From positions 89,139 through 153,138 of the forward strand of contig NZ_QNUX01000010.1 of assembly GCF_003312425.1 (NCBI RefSeq): 64,000 nucleotides of DNA, given 5' to 3'. Positions 36,009-44,717 of the stretch are shown here, one piece after another. Both the position numbers and the translations under genes were made by a program. Positions within the stretch are counted from its first letter, which is position 1. Every line of letters starts with the position of its first letter. The notes under the pieces were generated by a model. It made no database searches. It was not told where the DNA came from and was given only the letters and a program-made list of their open reading frames with translations. The stretch comes from Flavobacterium psychrolimnae. Its GTDB lineage: Bacteria; Bacteroidota; Bacteroidia; Flavobacteriales; Flavobacteriaceae.

Positions 36009-36368
36009 GTGAATAAGCAAGAATTAGAAAATAGATTGATAGATTTTGCAGCAACAATAATAATCGTTGCAAGCAAATTTGAAAAAAACTATGCTGGAAA
36101 TCATCTTGCTGGGCAAATTATTAGATCTGGAACTTCTCCTGCTTTAAATTATGGAGAGGCACAAAGTGCAGAAAGCAGTAAAGATTTTATTCATAAAATG
36201 GGCATTTGTTTAAAAGAGTTAAGAGAAAGCTTTGTTTGTTTAAAAATTATTGAAAAATCAAGTTTAACGTCCGATTTAACAAATCTAACTATTGCAAAAA
36301 CTGAGGCTAATGAGCTAATTTCTATTTTCGTATCAAGTATTAAAACAGCTAAAACAAATCTGAAATAA
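36009..36368 (+). CDS. Four-helix-bundle protein inside the Bat operon
   Basis: The 119-residue protein starts with GTG and belongs to the same four-helix-bundle family as the gene in the suf operon, but to a distinct branch: IIRSGTSPALNYGEAQSAES replaces the SISSNIAEG segment. The role is unknown; family members sit in 23S intervening sequences or next to retroelements. Here the gene lies between DUF58 and the BatD-like gene, inside a 26-bp inverted repeat, and appears to be an insertion. Confidence 0.87.
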   Translation: MNKQELENRLIDFAATIIIVASKFEKNYAGNHLAGQIIRSGTSPALNYGEAQSAESSKDFIHKMGICLKELRESFVCLKIIEKSSLTSDLTNLTIAKTEANELISIFVSSIKTAKTNLK

Positions 36369-36410
36369 ATTTAGATTTTTGATGAAAAGCGGATCGAAGT
36401 TTCGGGATCA

Positions 36411-36436
36411 AATCTGAAATCAAAAATCGTTAATCT
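36411..36436. repeat. Right arm of the 26-bp inverted repeat
   Basis: It is the inverted partner of 35928-35953. Bases 36419-36436 are identical to 45794-45811 downstream of pheS, where a related inverted repeat has no gene inside. Confidence 0.85.
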
Positions 36437-36471
36437 TCAATCAAAAATCGAAAGAGGTTCAATAATAAAAG

Positions 36472-38103
36472 ATGAAAAAACAATTATACCTACTACTATT
36501 GCTGCTTTCGACTGCGGTTTTTGCACAACAAAAGCAAGTAGTCACAAGTATTGACACCACTAAAAATAAAATTGGTGCGGAATTTAAACTGTCCATAAAA
36601 ACTACTGTTGATTCTTCGTCTAAAGTGATTTTCCCTAAATTGAAAAACTTTGGAGCTTTAGAGGTGATTCAGTCTTATCCTATTGATACTGTCAAAATGG
36701 ACGGCCGTTATGAATTAATCAAAAAATACGGTTTAACCCAATTTGATTCCGGTAGATATGTGGTTCCAAGTATCAAGATTTTTATCAACAGCAAACCGTT
36801 TTTGACAGATTCACTTTTGGTTGAAGTCGCAAATGTTCAAGTAGATACTTTGAAACAAAAAATGTTTGACATCAAGGACATTGCTCCAGCTGATAACCAA
36901 ATTGGAGACTGGTGGAAATACCTTTTGATTATTGCTTTGATTGTAGGTATTGGAGCGTTTATTTATTGGTTTATTAAAAAACGCCAAGAAAAGAAACTAC
37001 ATGAAGAAATTTATAAAACTCCAATCGAGAAAGCGACTACTTTGCTGGATACTTTAGAGAAAAAGGAACTTTGGCAAAAAGGAGAAGTAAAAGCCTATTA
37101 TAGTGAATTGACTGATATCGCAAGAAATTATATCGAAGAAGCAATAGAAATTCCGGCTATGGAAAGCACGACTTCGGAACTGATTCAGGGTCTTAGAGCA
37201 GCTTCTGTAAAAAAGAAAATGACGCTTTCGCAAGAAATTATCGAAAATCTAGAGCGTGTTTTAAAACAAGCCGATTTAGTAAAATTTGCCAAGTCAAAAC
37301 CATTGGATTTTGAAATCACAGAAGACCGAAATAAGATTCAAAAAGCAATTCTGACATTAGACAATTCAATTCCTGTGCAAATTCCGGTAGAGGAAGACAT
37401 GTTGTTGAATGAAGCGCAAAGACAAAAACAAATCCAAATTCAATTGCGCAAACAAAGGAACAAACGCATCGTAACTGCGGTGGCTTCGGTTGTTTTTTTA
37501 TTGGCAGCGACCACTACTTTTTTCATTGTTACCAAAGGGTTTGATTATGTGAAAGACAATATTATTGGTCATCCTACAAAAGAATTATTGGAAGGTGAAT
37601 GGGTAAAAAGTGAGTACGGAAATCCAGGAATTATCATAGAAACACCAAAAGTGCTTAAGAGAGTGGATTTGACAAAAACACTCCCTAAAGACGGAATGGC
37701 TTTGATCAAAGAAATGCAGTCTTTTGCTTATGGAAGTGTTTTGGACCGTTTTTATGTGATGGTTTCTACACTAAAATTCAAAGCAGAAACGCAAATTGAT
37801 TTGGCAAAATCTATGGATGGCGCGCTGCAATCACTTGAAGCGCAAGGAGCTCAAAACATGATTGTAAAACAAGAAGATTTTGAAACCAATGAAGGAGTTA
37901 AAGGATTGAAAGCTTACGGAACGTTCTCCCAAATTGATAGTGACAATAAGACTACTGCAAAAATGTATTATGAAGCAATATTGTTCAGTCAAGAAGGCGG
38001 ATTGCAACAGATTTTAATTTTTCATGAAGAAGGAGATAAGTATGGCAACGAAATATCAGAACGCGTTTTGAATGCTGTCGAATTAAAACAAGCAAGTAAA
38101 TAA
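36472..38103 (+). CDS. BatD-like membrane protein of the Bat operon
   Basis: The 543-residue product has a signal peptide (MKKQLYLLLLLLSTAVFAQ), an Ig-like periplasmic region with BatD character (about 20-140), a membrane segment near 145-165, a cytosolic DUF4381-like helical part, then a second membrane segment near 330-350 and a C-terminal periplasmic region. It overlaps batA by one base (TAATG). It resembles BatD in its first half but is not the main batD gene, which lies further down. Its exact role is not known. Confidence 0.75.
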   Translation: MKKQLYLLLLLLSTAVFAQQKQVVTSIDTTKNKIGAEFKLSIKTTVDSSSKVIFPKLKNFGALEVIQSYPIDTVKMDGRYELIKKYGLTQFDSGRYVVPSIKIFINSKPFLTDSLLVEVANVQVDTLKQKMFDIKDIAPADNQIGDWWKYLLIIALIVGIGAFIYWFIKKRQEKKLHEEIYKTPIEKATTLLDTLEKKELWQKGEVKAYYSELTDIARNYIEEAIEIPAMESTTSELIQGLRAASVKKKMTLSQEIIENLERVLKQADLVKFAKSKPLDFEITEDRNKIQKAILTLDNSIPVQIPVEEDMLLNEAQRQKQIQIQLRKQRNKRIVTAVASVVFLLAATTTFFIVTKGFDYVKDNIIGHPTKELLEGEWVKSEYGNPGIIIETPKVLKRVDLTKTLPKDGMALIKEMQSFAYGSVLDRFYVMVSTLKFKAETQIDLAKSMDGALQSLEAQGAQNMIVKQEDFETNEGVKGLKAYGTFSQIDSDNKTTAKMYYEAILFSQEGGLQQILIFHEEGDKYGNEISERVLNAVELKQASK

Positions 38104-39104
38104 TGGAGAAAATAACATTTTTAAACCCAGAATTTTTTTGGTTGCTTCTACTGATTCCAGTTGTAATTGTCTGGTTCATGCAAAAAAAGAACCATCAATC
38201 AGCCACCTTAAAAATAAGCTCGTTAGAAGGATTTAAAGGAACAGGATCGTATTTAACCAAGTTAAAACCGATGTTGAATGTGCTTCGGATTTTGGCTTTA
38301 TGCTCTTTGATTGTAGCCATGGCAAGGCCAAGAACGGTCGATGTGAGTAATAAAACTAAAACGACGAAAGGAATTGATATCGTCATGGCGATAGACGTTT
38401 CCGGAAGTATGCTGGCCAAAGATTTGAAACCAAACAGAATGGAAGCCCTGAAACGAGTGGCCGCTGATTTTGTTGAAGAACGACCAAATGACAGGATTGG
38501 ACTTGTGGTTTATGCCTCTGAAGCGTACACAAAAACGCCGGTAACCAGTGATAAAGCTGTAATTCTGGATGCCATCAACAGCATTAAATATGATAATGTT
38601 TTGCAGGACGGAACCGGAATAGGAATGGGATTAGCGACTGCTGTGAATAGATTGAAAGACAGTCAGGCAAAAAGCAAGGTGATTATTCTTTTGACTGATG
38701 GTGTGAATAATGCTGGATTTATCGAGCCGGAAACAGCATCGGATATTGCCAAACAATACGGAATCAAAGTGTATACCGTTGGAATTGGAACTAATGGAAT
38801 GGCCATGTTTCCGTACGCTATTGCACCAAATGGGAAGTTTCTGTTCCAAATGATGAAAGTGGAAATTGACGAGCAGTTGATGAAAAATATTGCCAGAAAA
38901 ACAGATGGAAAATATTTCAGAGCTACAAGCAACAGCAAATTAGCGGAGATTTATGCTTCCATCAATAAACTGGAAACAACTGAAATCGAAGAATTAAAAT
39001 TCTATGATTACGATGAAAAATTCAGACCTTTTATATGGTTCGCCGGTTTTTTATTATTGGTAGAAGTAGGATTAAGGAATACGGTCTTTAAAAGCTTTAT
39101 ATAA
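38103..39104 (+). CDS. batA: BatA, von Willebrand A-domain membrane protein
   Basis: BatA has two N-terminal membrane segments, a vWA domain with the MIDAS motif DVSGSM (about residues 97-102) and a C-terminal membrane segment near 310-330. The 333 residues match the family. It probably binds a metal-dependent partner at the inner membrane and is remodelled by MoxR. It overlaps the upstream gene by one base. Confidence 0.92.
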   Translation: MEKITFLNPEFFWLLLLIPVVIVWFMQKKNHQSATLKISSLEGFKGTGSYLTKLKPMLNVLRILALCSLIVAMARPRTVDVSNKTKTTKGIDIVMAIDVSGSMLAKDLKPNRMEALKRVAADFVEERPNDRIGLVVYASEAYTKTPVTSDKAVILDAINSIKYDNVLQDGTGIGMGLATAVNRLKDSQAKSKVIILLTDGVNNAGFIEPETASDIAKQYGIKVYTVGIGTNGMAMFPYAIAPNGKFLFQMMKVEIDEQLMKNIARKTDGKYFRATSNSKLAEIYASINKLETTEIEELKFYDYDEKFRPFIWFAGFLLLVEVGLRNTVFKSFI

Positions 39105-39108
39105 TGAC

Positions 39109-39145
39109 AGTCGCAAACTGAAAACTGTAACTGAAAACTGCGACT
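39109..39145. repeat. Inverted and tandem repeat between batA and batB
   Basis: AGTCGCA (39109-39115) pairs with TGCGACT (39139-39145), and between them AACTGAAAACTG occurs twice (39116-39127, 39129-39140). The 53-base spacer is thus nearly all repeat. Confidence 0.7.
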
Positions 39146-39157
39146 AAAAGTAAAAAA

Positions 39158-40189
39158 ATGGAATTAGACGAAAAAAAATATTTATATCTTCTCTTTATAC
39201 TGCCCTTGGTGGTGTTGGTTTTTCTGTTCAATTTATATTGGAAAAGAAAAAAACAACGCGAGTTTGGCGATTTAGAAATGGTGAAAAAACTGAGTCCGGA
39301 AAGTTCAGTTTTTAAACCCGTTTTGAAAGTAACAGTTTTGATTTTGGCTTTACTTGGACTCATTCTTGGTTTGGTAAATCCAAAGATTGGTACCAAAATG
39401 GAAACCGTGAAACGAGAAGGAATTGACATTGTTTTTGCAGTGGATGTCTCCAAAAGTATGTTGGCCGAAGACGTAGCGCCAAACCGATTGGATAAAAGCA
39501 AGCAAATTGTTTCGCAAATTATTAATCAGTTAGGTAGTGACAGAATAGGAATTGTGGCGTATGCAGGAAGCGCTTTCCCAGTATTACCCATCACTACGGA
39601 TTATAGCGTAGCTAAAATGTTTCTCCAAAGCATGAATACTGATATGGTTTCCTCCGTAGGAACATCATTCAACGAGGCTATCAAATTATCGTCAACGTAT
39701 TTTGATGATAAAAAAACGAGTAAGTTATTGATTATGATTTCGGATGGTGAAGACCATAACGAAGGTGCTGATGAAGCCGCCGAAGAAGCGAATAAACTTG
39801 GAATTAAAATTATTACAATTGGTGTTGGAACTGAAAAAGGAGGTACAATTCCATTAAAAAGAAATGGAATTGTCGAAGGTTTCAAGAAAGACAATAACAA
39901 CGAAGTAGTGATAACAAAATTGGTTCCGGAAAGTCTGACAGCCATTGCAAAAGCCACAAAAGGAGGCTATGTAAATGGTAATAACACCAAAGAGGTTTTG
40001 GAATATGTTAAGAATGCTTTGAATAATATTCAAAAAACAGAGTTTGAAGCGACCGAAATGGCAGATTTTCAATCCCAATTTCAATGGTTCTTGGGTTTTG
40101 CCTTTTTGCTGTTATTTGTTGATGTATTTCTATTGGAAAGAAAAACGAGTTGGGTTAAAAAGTTGGATTTATTTAACGAGAATAAATAA
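39158..40189 (+). CDS. batB: BatB, von Willebrand A-domain membrane protein
   Basis: BatB is a paralog of BatA with the same layout: N-terminal membrane segments, a vWA domain with MIDAS DVSKSM (about residue 95) and TTDYS, and a late membrane segment. At 343 residues it is full length. BatA and BatB are thought to work together with BatC-E in envelope stress tolerance, as studied in Bacteroides. Confidence 0.92.
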   Translation: MELDEKKYLYLLFILPLVVLVFLFNLYWKRKKQREFGDLEMVKKLSPESSVFKPVLKVTVLILALLGLILGLVNPKIGTKMETVKREGIDIVFAVDVSKSMLAEDVAPNRLDKSKQIVSQIINQLGSDRIGIVAYAGSAFPVLPITTDYSVAKMFLQSMNTDMVSSVGTSFNEAIKLSSTYFDDKKTSKLLIMISDGEDHNEGADEAAEEANKLGIKIITIGVGTEKGGTIPLKRNGIVEGFKKDNNNEVVITKLVPESLTAIAKATKGGYVNGNNTKEVLEYVKNALNNIQKTEFEATEMADFQSQFQWFLGFAFLLLFVDVFLLERKTSWVKKLDLFNENK

Positions 40190-40236
40190 TTATTTCTAAA
40201 AGGCTTCAAAACCTTCTGGATTTATAGATACAATAA

Positions 40237-41004
40237 ATGAAAAGATTTAAAATTATCATAATTGCCTTTTTAATCGTTGCTTTCTCCGGGAAAGCCGAAT
40301 TGCATGCGCAACAAAAAGATCGAATTCTGCCCAAAGGAAACCAAGATTATGCGGATAATAAATTTGTGGATGCGGAGGCTAATTACCGAATTTCGGATTC
40401 AAAATTTCCTAATAAAGCAGCTGCGCCTTTTAATCTTGGAAATAGTATTTACAAGCAAAAACAATCTTCTGAAGCCAAGTTTGCTTACGCAAAAGCGTTA
40501 AAAAATTCGAAAACAAGACCTCAGAAACACCGTGCTTTTCATAATCTTGGAAATGTGTTCATGAATGAAAAAGATTATACGCAAGCGGTAGAAGCGTATA
40601 AAAATGCCTTGCGCAATGATCCAACTGATGAGGAAACCCGTTATAATTATGCTTTGGCAAAAAAAATGCTGAAAGATAATCCGCCAAAGGACGATAAGAA
40701 AAAAGACGAGAAAAAAGATCAGGAAAAGAAAGACGATAAAAAGGACGACAAGAAAGACGGCGAAAAAGACAAAAAGGACGATAAAGAAAAAGATAAGAAA
40801 GACGACAAAGGAGATCAGGACAAACAAAACAAAGATCCGAAACCCAATGATAAGGGTGAACCAAAACCTGCGCCAGGAGGGATTTCAAAGGAACGTTTAG
40901 AAAATCTTTTGGATGCTGTAAATAAAGAAGAAAAGAAGATTCAGGACAAAGTGAATGCCCAAAAAGTAAAAGGAAAACCAGTTAAAACGGAGAAGGATTG
41001 GTAA
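40237..41004 (+). CDS. batC: BatC, TPR protein with a Lys/Asp-rich segment
   Basis: The 255 residues comprise a signal-like N-terminus, TPR repeats at about 25-135 (AAPFNLGNSIYKQKQ, HNLGNVFMNEKDY), then a segment at about 148-212 built almost only of Lys, Asp and Glu repeats, and a short conserved tail. The charged segment is low complexity and its reverse strand yields long false ORFs. BatC is a scaffold component of the Bat complex; the tract may tether or space it. Confidence 0.88.
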   Translation: MKRFKIIIIAFLIVAFSGKAELHAQQKDRILPKGNQDYADNKFVDAEANYRISDSKFPNKAAAPFNLGNSIYKQKQSSEAKFAYAKALKNSKTRPQKHRAFHNLGNVFMNEKDYTQAVEAYKNALRNDPTDEETRYNYALAKKMLKDNPPKDDKKKDEKKDQEKKDDKKDDKKDGEKDKKDDKEKDKKDDKGDQDKQNKDPKPNDKGEPKPAPGGISKERLENLLDAVNKEEKKIQDKVNAQKVKGKPVKTEKDW

Positions 41005-41024
41005 TTCAATTAGAGAGTTTGAAA

Positions 41025-42770
41025 ATGAAAAAATATATAGCGGCGATTGTTTTATTGGTTTGTGGCACACTCAGCGCTCAGGTTCAGTTTGAGGCCAGAG
41101 TGAGTAAAACTACTCTGGGCTTAAATGAAAGACTGCGTATTGATTTTATGATGAATATGGATGGAGATAATTTTGTCCAACCCTCTTTTGATGGGTTTAG
41201 AATTATTGCCGGGCCCAGCCAGCAAGTGAGTCAATCATGGGGAGGTGGTCGTAGTTCTTTTGAAAAAGTATATTCTTATTTTCTTACACCTAATCAAAAA
41301 GGGACATTCATAATTAAGCCGGCGGCTATTGAATACAACGGTCAAATCTATAAAACGGCACCTGTAAAAATCATTGTGACCGCCGCCACGGAACAGCCTA
41401 GAGACCCAAACGATACTCAAATGTCTGGGGATGAAAACCTATATCTGGTTGCTGATGTTTCTAAAACAAATCCATACATCAACGAACCCATTACTGTAGT
41501 TTATAAATTGTATTTTGGTAACATTGGAATTTCAAATCTTGGAGAATCAAGTAAGCCTAAGTACAATGATTTTTGGAGTCAAAATATCGAGATCAAACAA
41601 CCTGTGGCCGAAGAAGGGATTTTCAAGGGCCAGAATTTCAGGTTTATTGTGCTGAAAAAAGTAGTGCTGTATCCGCAAAAATCGGGCAGACTTAAAATTG
41701 AGCCATTGTCATTAGCGGTAGATGTGCAATTACCAACCAATCGTAGGGACATGTTTGGTCGTATGATGCTTACAGAAACTACTAAACGTGTTTCGGCTGG
41801 AGCCAAAACCATCAACGTTAAGCCATTACCTGAGGCAGGAAAACCAGATGATTTTAGCGGTGCGGTTGGAGATTTTGATTTTAAAGTTACACCATCAAAG
41901 ACTAATTTGAAACATGGAGAAAGCCTTGATTTGGTTGTAAGTGTAACAGGAAAAGGAAATTTAAAACTATTCAGTTTACCAAAACCTGTAGTGCCAAATG
42001 CGCTGGAAATGTACGATGCGGTTCATAGCGAAGACATCAGCACACCACTTTCTGGAATGGCTGGAAAATCGTCGGATAGTTATGCAATAATTCCGCAATA
42101 CAGAGGAAATTATCCGGTCAAGCCAATGCAGTTTTCTTATTTTGATTTGAGTTCCAGAACCTATAAAACGTTGAGTTCTCCGCAGATTATGATTAATGTT
42201 TTGGATGGTCCTACACCAGCTGATTCTACAGCAACAAGCGGAAATAAGAATAAAATTGCAGCTGTAGAGGAATTTAAAACGATCAAGTCAAAAACCAATC
42301 TTGTTACCATTGACAAAGAGGATTTCTTTGGATCGAATTTGTTTATTGGATTGTTATTGCTTCCTTTTTTACTGGTACCAATAATTGTTTTATTCAAAAA
42401 GAAGAAAGAGGCTATGGATGGTGATATTTCCGGAAACAGAATCCGAATGAATAACAGACTGGCTAAGAAATATTTATCAGAAGCGAAGAAACAACTCAAC
42501 AACAAAGAACTGTTTTACATTGCGCTGGAAAAAGCGATGCATAATTTCCTGAAAGCGAAATTACACATTGAAACTTCAGAAATGAGCAAGGATAATATTC
42601 AGGAATTATTGTTGTCCCGAAATGCAAAACCAGATGCTGTAAATGATTTTATTGCACTTACTGAAAATTGTGAAGTGGCTCGTTATGCACCTTCGTCAAG
42701 TGTTACGATACAACAGGATTTTGATAAAGCGGTATTTATAATCTCTGAATTAGAAAAACAAATTGCTTAA
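41025..42770 (+). CDS. batD: BatD, large envelope protein of the Bat complex
   Basis: I choose the start at 41025 (MKKYIAAIVLLVCGTLSAQ is a signal peptide); the TTG 9 codons before would overlap batC. The 581 residues contain Ig-like periplasmic domains, a membrane segment near 440-460 (LFIGLLLLPFLLVPIIVLF) and a cytosolic helical end. It is the large periplasmic partner of BatA-C. Its first half is similar in character to the upstream BatD-like protein. Confidence 0.9.
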   Translation: MKKYIAAIVLLVCGTLSAQVQFEARVSKTTLGLNERLRIDFMMNMDGDNFVQPSFDGFRIIAGPSQQVSQSWGGGRSSFEKVYSYFLTPNQKGTFIIKPAAIEYNGQIYKTAPVKIIVTAATEQPRDPNDTQMSGDENLYLVADVSKTNPYINEPITVVYKLYFGNIGISNLGESSKPKYNDFWSQNIEIKQPVAEEGIFKGQNFRFIVLKKVVLYPQKSGRLKIEPLSLAVDVQLPTNRRDMFGRMMLTETTKRVSAGAKTINVKPLPEAGKPDDFSGAVGDFDFKVTPSKTNLKHGESLDLVVSVTGKGNLKLFSLPKPVVPNALEMYDAVHSEDISTPLSGMAGKSSDSYAIIPQYRGNYPVKPMQFSYFDLSSRTYKTLSSPQIMINVLDGPTPADSTATSGNKNKIAAVEEFKTIKSKTNLVTIDKEDFFGSNLFIGLLLLPFLLVPIIVLFKKKKEAMDGDISGNRIRMNNRLAKKYLSEAKKQLNNKELFYIALEKAMHNFLKAKLHIETSEMSKDNIQELLLSRNAKPDAVNDFIALTENCEVARYAPSSSVTIQQDFDKAVFIISELEKQIA

Positions 42771-42804
42771 TAAAAGTGTTAAAATTAATTTTTGATTAAA
42801 TAAA

Positions 42805-42829
42805 CTTTGCGCCTTTGTGCCTTCGTGGC
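42805..42829. repeat. CTTTGNGC word repeat between batD and batE
   Basis: Three units of about 8 bases (CTTTGCGC, CTTTGTGC, CTTCGTGG) lie in the 70-base spacer. Such CTTTG words are, to my memory, common between Flavobacterium genes. The function is unknown. Confidence 0.55.
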
Positions 42830-42840
42830 AAAAAACCATA

Positions 42841-43587
42841 ATGATGAAAAACATTCTATACATACTATTACTTTCAACCCAGCTTTTCTTTGCCCAAAAC
42901 GGCTTCGAAAAAGGGAATGCATATTATGCAAAAGGAAAGTACACCGAAGCTGTAGCAGCTTATGAAAGTGTTTTAAAAGACAATAAGCAGTCCTCAGAAT
43001 TGTATTTTAATTTAGGAAATGCGTATTATAAATTGAATGAGGTAGCGCCTTCGATTTATAATTATGAAAAAGCATTGGTACTGAATCCAAACGATAAGGA
43101 AAGTATAAACAACCTGAAATTCGCTCAAAAAAGAACCATTGATGAGATTAAAGTAATTCCAAAAGTGGGTTTTGGAAAGTTACTTCGGGATTTCACCGGA
43201 ATTTATCATTACAATACTTGGGGATGGATTTCTGTAGGGTTGGCGACATTTTTTTTATTGTTTTTTATCGGATATTATTTTTCACAAAGAACACTTTCTA
43301 AACGTATTTTCTTCTTTGGAATGTTTGCAGTATTTATTTTGATGGTCATTGCTTTATCTGCTGCAATTATTGAGAAAAGTCATTTTGATACAGAAAAACC
43401 AGCCATAATTTTTGCCGAAAGAACAAATATGAAGTCGGAACCCAGAGATGGTGGTAAGCCATTATTAGTATTGCATGAAGGAACAAAAGTATTTGTTTTT
43501 GAAACCATTGGAAAATGGAAAAAAATACAACTTACTGATGGAACCGAAGGCTGGATTGAAACTAGTGCGATTAAGGAAGTGAAATAA
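42841..43587 (+). CDS. batE: BatE, TPR and SH3-domain membrane protein
   Basis: Start chosen at 42841 (MMKNILYILLLSTQLFFAQ). The 248 residues have a signal peptide, TPR repeats (about 20-95), two membrane segments near 125-145 and 160-180, and a C-terminal SH3-like domain with ERTNMKSEPRDGG and WIETSAIK. It is the last gene of the Bat operon. Confidence 0.9.
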   Translation: MMKNILYILLLSTQLFFAQNGFEKGNAYYAKGKYTEAVAAYESVLKDNKQSSELYFNLGNAYYKLNEVAPSIYNYEKALVLNPNDKESINNLKFAQKRTIDEIKVIPKVGFGKLLRDFTGIYHYNTWGWISVGLATFFLLFFIGYYFSQRTLSKRIFFFGMFAVFILMVIALSAAIIEKSHFDTEKPAIIFAERTNMKSEPRDGGKPLLVLHEGTKVFVFETIGKWKKIQLTDGTEGWIETSAIKEVK

Positions 43588-43609
43588 TAATATTCACTGT
43601 GAATTTCAC

Positions 43610-44113
43610 TTACTTTTTCTTTAGACTACTATACCATTCCTTTAGTGACGGATACATATATCCCGCTGTTTTTTGGATTGGATTGTAAAAAAGAGAATTG
43701 TCCAAAGTTTCTTTTTTGGCTAAAATATTATTGTAATTTATTTTTTCGAAAACTGCAAAGACAATACTGATAATCAAAATTGTTTTCAGCACTCGGAAAA
43801 AACCACCACCCAATTTATTCAACCACCCTAAAAAAGCAAAATCGGCAATTCCTGTGAGGAACTTTCCTAAAATTATGACTACCACAACCACAGCAATAAA
43901 AGTAAGTATAAAGGCAACAACTTGAATAGTATTGGGATTCCACTTCACATATCCTACTAAAATATCTCGCATAAAGGAAGAAAATTTGACAGCAAAATAA
44001 ATTCCCGCCAATAGCGAAACCAACGAAGCTAGTTCGACAAAAAGACCATTTCTAATTCCTTTATAAAAAGCGAAAGCGAGTAGCACACCCAAAATAATAT
44101 CTAAAAACCCCAT
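43610..44113 (-). CDS. CvpA family membrane protein
   Basis: The 167-residue protein has four membrane segments and the CvpA start MGFLDIILGVLLAFAFYKGI. CvpA was named for colicin V production in E. coli; in other bacteria it supports envelope integrity. It faces batE and is divergent from a conserved hypothetical gene. A leftward -7 TATATTTG lies at 44148-44141. Confidence 0.88.
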   Translation of the reverse strand: MGFLDIILGVLLAFAFYKGIRNGLFVELASLVSLLAGIYFAVKFSSFMRDILVGYVKWNPNTIQVVAFILTFIAVVVVVIILGKFLTGIADFAFLGWLNKLGGGFFRVLKTILIISIVFAVFEKINYNNILAKKETLDNSLFYNPIQKTAGYMYPSLKEWYSSLKKK

Positions 44114-44220
44114 AAAGCTTAATTAAGAAAATTATATCCGCAAATATAAAAGAATTGTTCTTTACCATTGTCAGTTTTCAAGTTCTTATCTTTGCCAAAA
44201 TAATTTTATGAGCGAGGATT

Positions 44221-44250
44221 TCATAATTCATAATTCATAATTCATAATTC
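44221..44250. repeat. Four tandem TCATAAT units before a conserved gene
   Basis: TCATAAT is repeated four times (44221-44248) with a partial fifth, ending six bases before the ATG at 44257. It lies in the likely leader of that gene. Such repeats can vary in number by slippage. Confidence 0.8.
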
Positions 44251-44256
44251 AAAAAA

Positions 44257-44613
44257 ATGTCAAGAGACACGCAACTTAAAGAACGCTGGGAACAGCTTGT
44301 CAATATACTTTCCAATCAATTTTCGCAAGGTGAAGATTTAGATTTAGACGCCATAATTTATTTAATTGGCGTTCAGGAACTCGGAAAAGTTCACAGAGAG
44401 TTCAAAAAAGACGAAAAATTAAACCTGATGCACATCGCAATTTGCCGTTTATTAGAACCGTATGGTTTTTATGAATTCGAATTTTTTGATGAAGATGGAT
44501 GGCCACATTACAAAGTAAAAGAGGAATTACCACCCTTAAAAGCTGGAGAACAATCGGTTTTGATGAAAGAAGCCATTGTAAATTATTTTTTGGAAAGAGA
44601 AGTAATAGAATAG
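44257..44613 (+). CDS. Conserved protein of unknown function
   Basis: The 118-residue acidic protein starts MSRDTQLKERWEQ and has no motif I can name. The alternation of helices and a short aromatic FYEFEFFDEDGWPHY suggests a small globular cytosolic protein. I recall it as conserved next to pheS in Flavobacteria. It lies 104 bases before pheS on the same strand. Confidence 0.75.
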   Translation: MSRDTQLKERWEQLVNILSNQFSQGEDLDLDAIIYLIGVQELGKVHREFKKDEKLNLMHIAICRLLEPYGFYEFEFFDEDGWPHYKVKEELPPLKAGEQSVLMKEAIVNYFLEREVIE

Positions 44614-44650
44614 CTAATTTAAGTAACATGTTTAGTTTTAAATGTAATGC

Positions 44651-44687
44651 AACAAACTTGAAACTTTAAACTTGAAACTTGGAACAA
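44651..44687. repeat. AACTTGAAACTT word repeat upstream of pheS
   Basis: Two units of about 14 bases (AACTTGAAACTTTA and AACTTGAAACTTGG) lie upstream of pheS and overlap the -33 element of its promoter. Confidence 0.6.
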
Positions 44688-44701
44688 ATTTCTTAAATTT
44701 G
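44672..44701 (+). promoter_or_regulatory. Promoter of pheS
   Basis: TTG at 44672-44674, a 19-base spacer and TAAATTTG at 44694-44701 give an exact Bacteroidota promoter, 17 bases before the ATG. The leader is therefore very short, with no room for a T-box or attenuator. Confidence 0.7.
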
Positions 44702-44717
44702 CACTCTCAATTATGCA

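Noticed and set aside
40498..40888. Long leftward ORFs inside batC
   Set aside because: They are shadows of the Lys/Asp-rich low-complexity segment; their hydrophobic translation is an artefact of AAA/GAC codons read in reverse.
42805..42829. Promoter for batE from CTTTG words
   Set aside because: The words resemble -7 elements but lack TA at the right place and occur as a tandem repeat; batE is more likely read from the operon.
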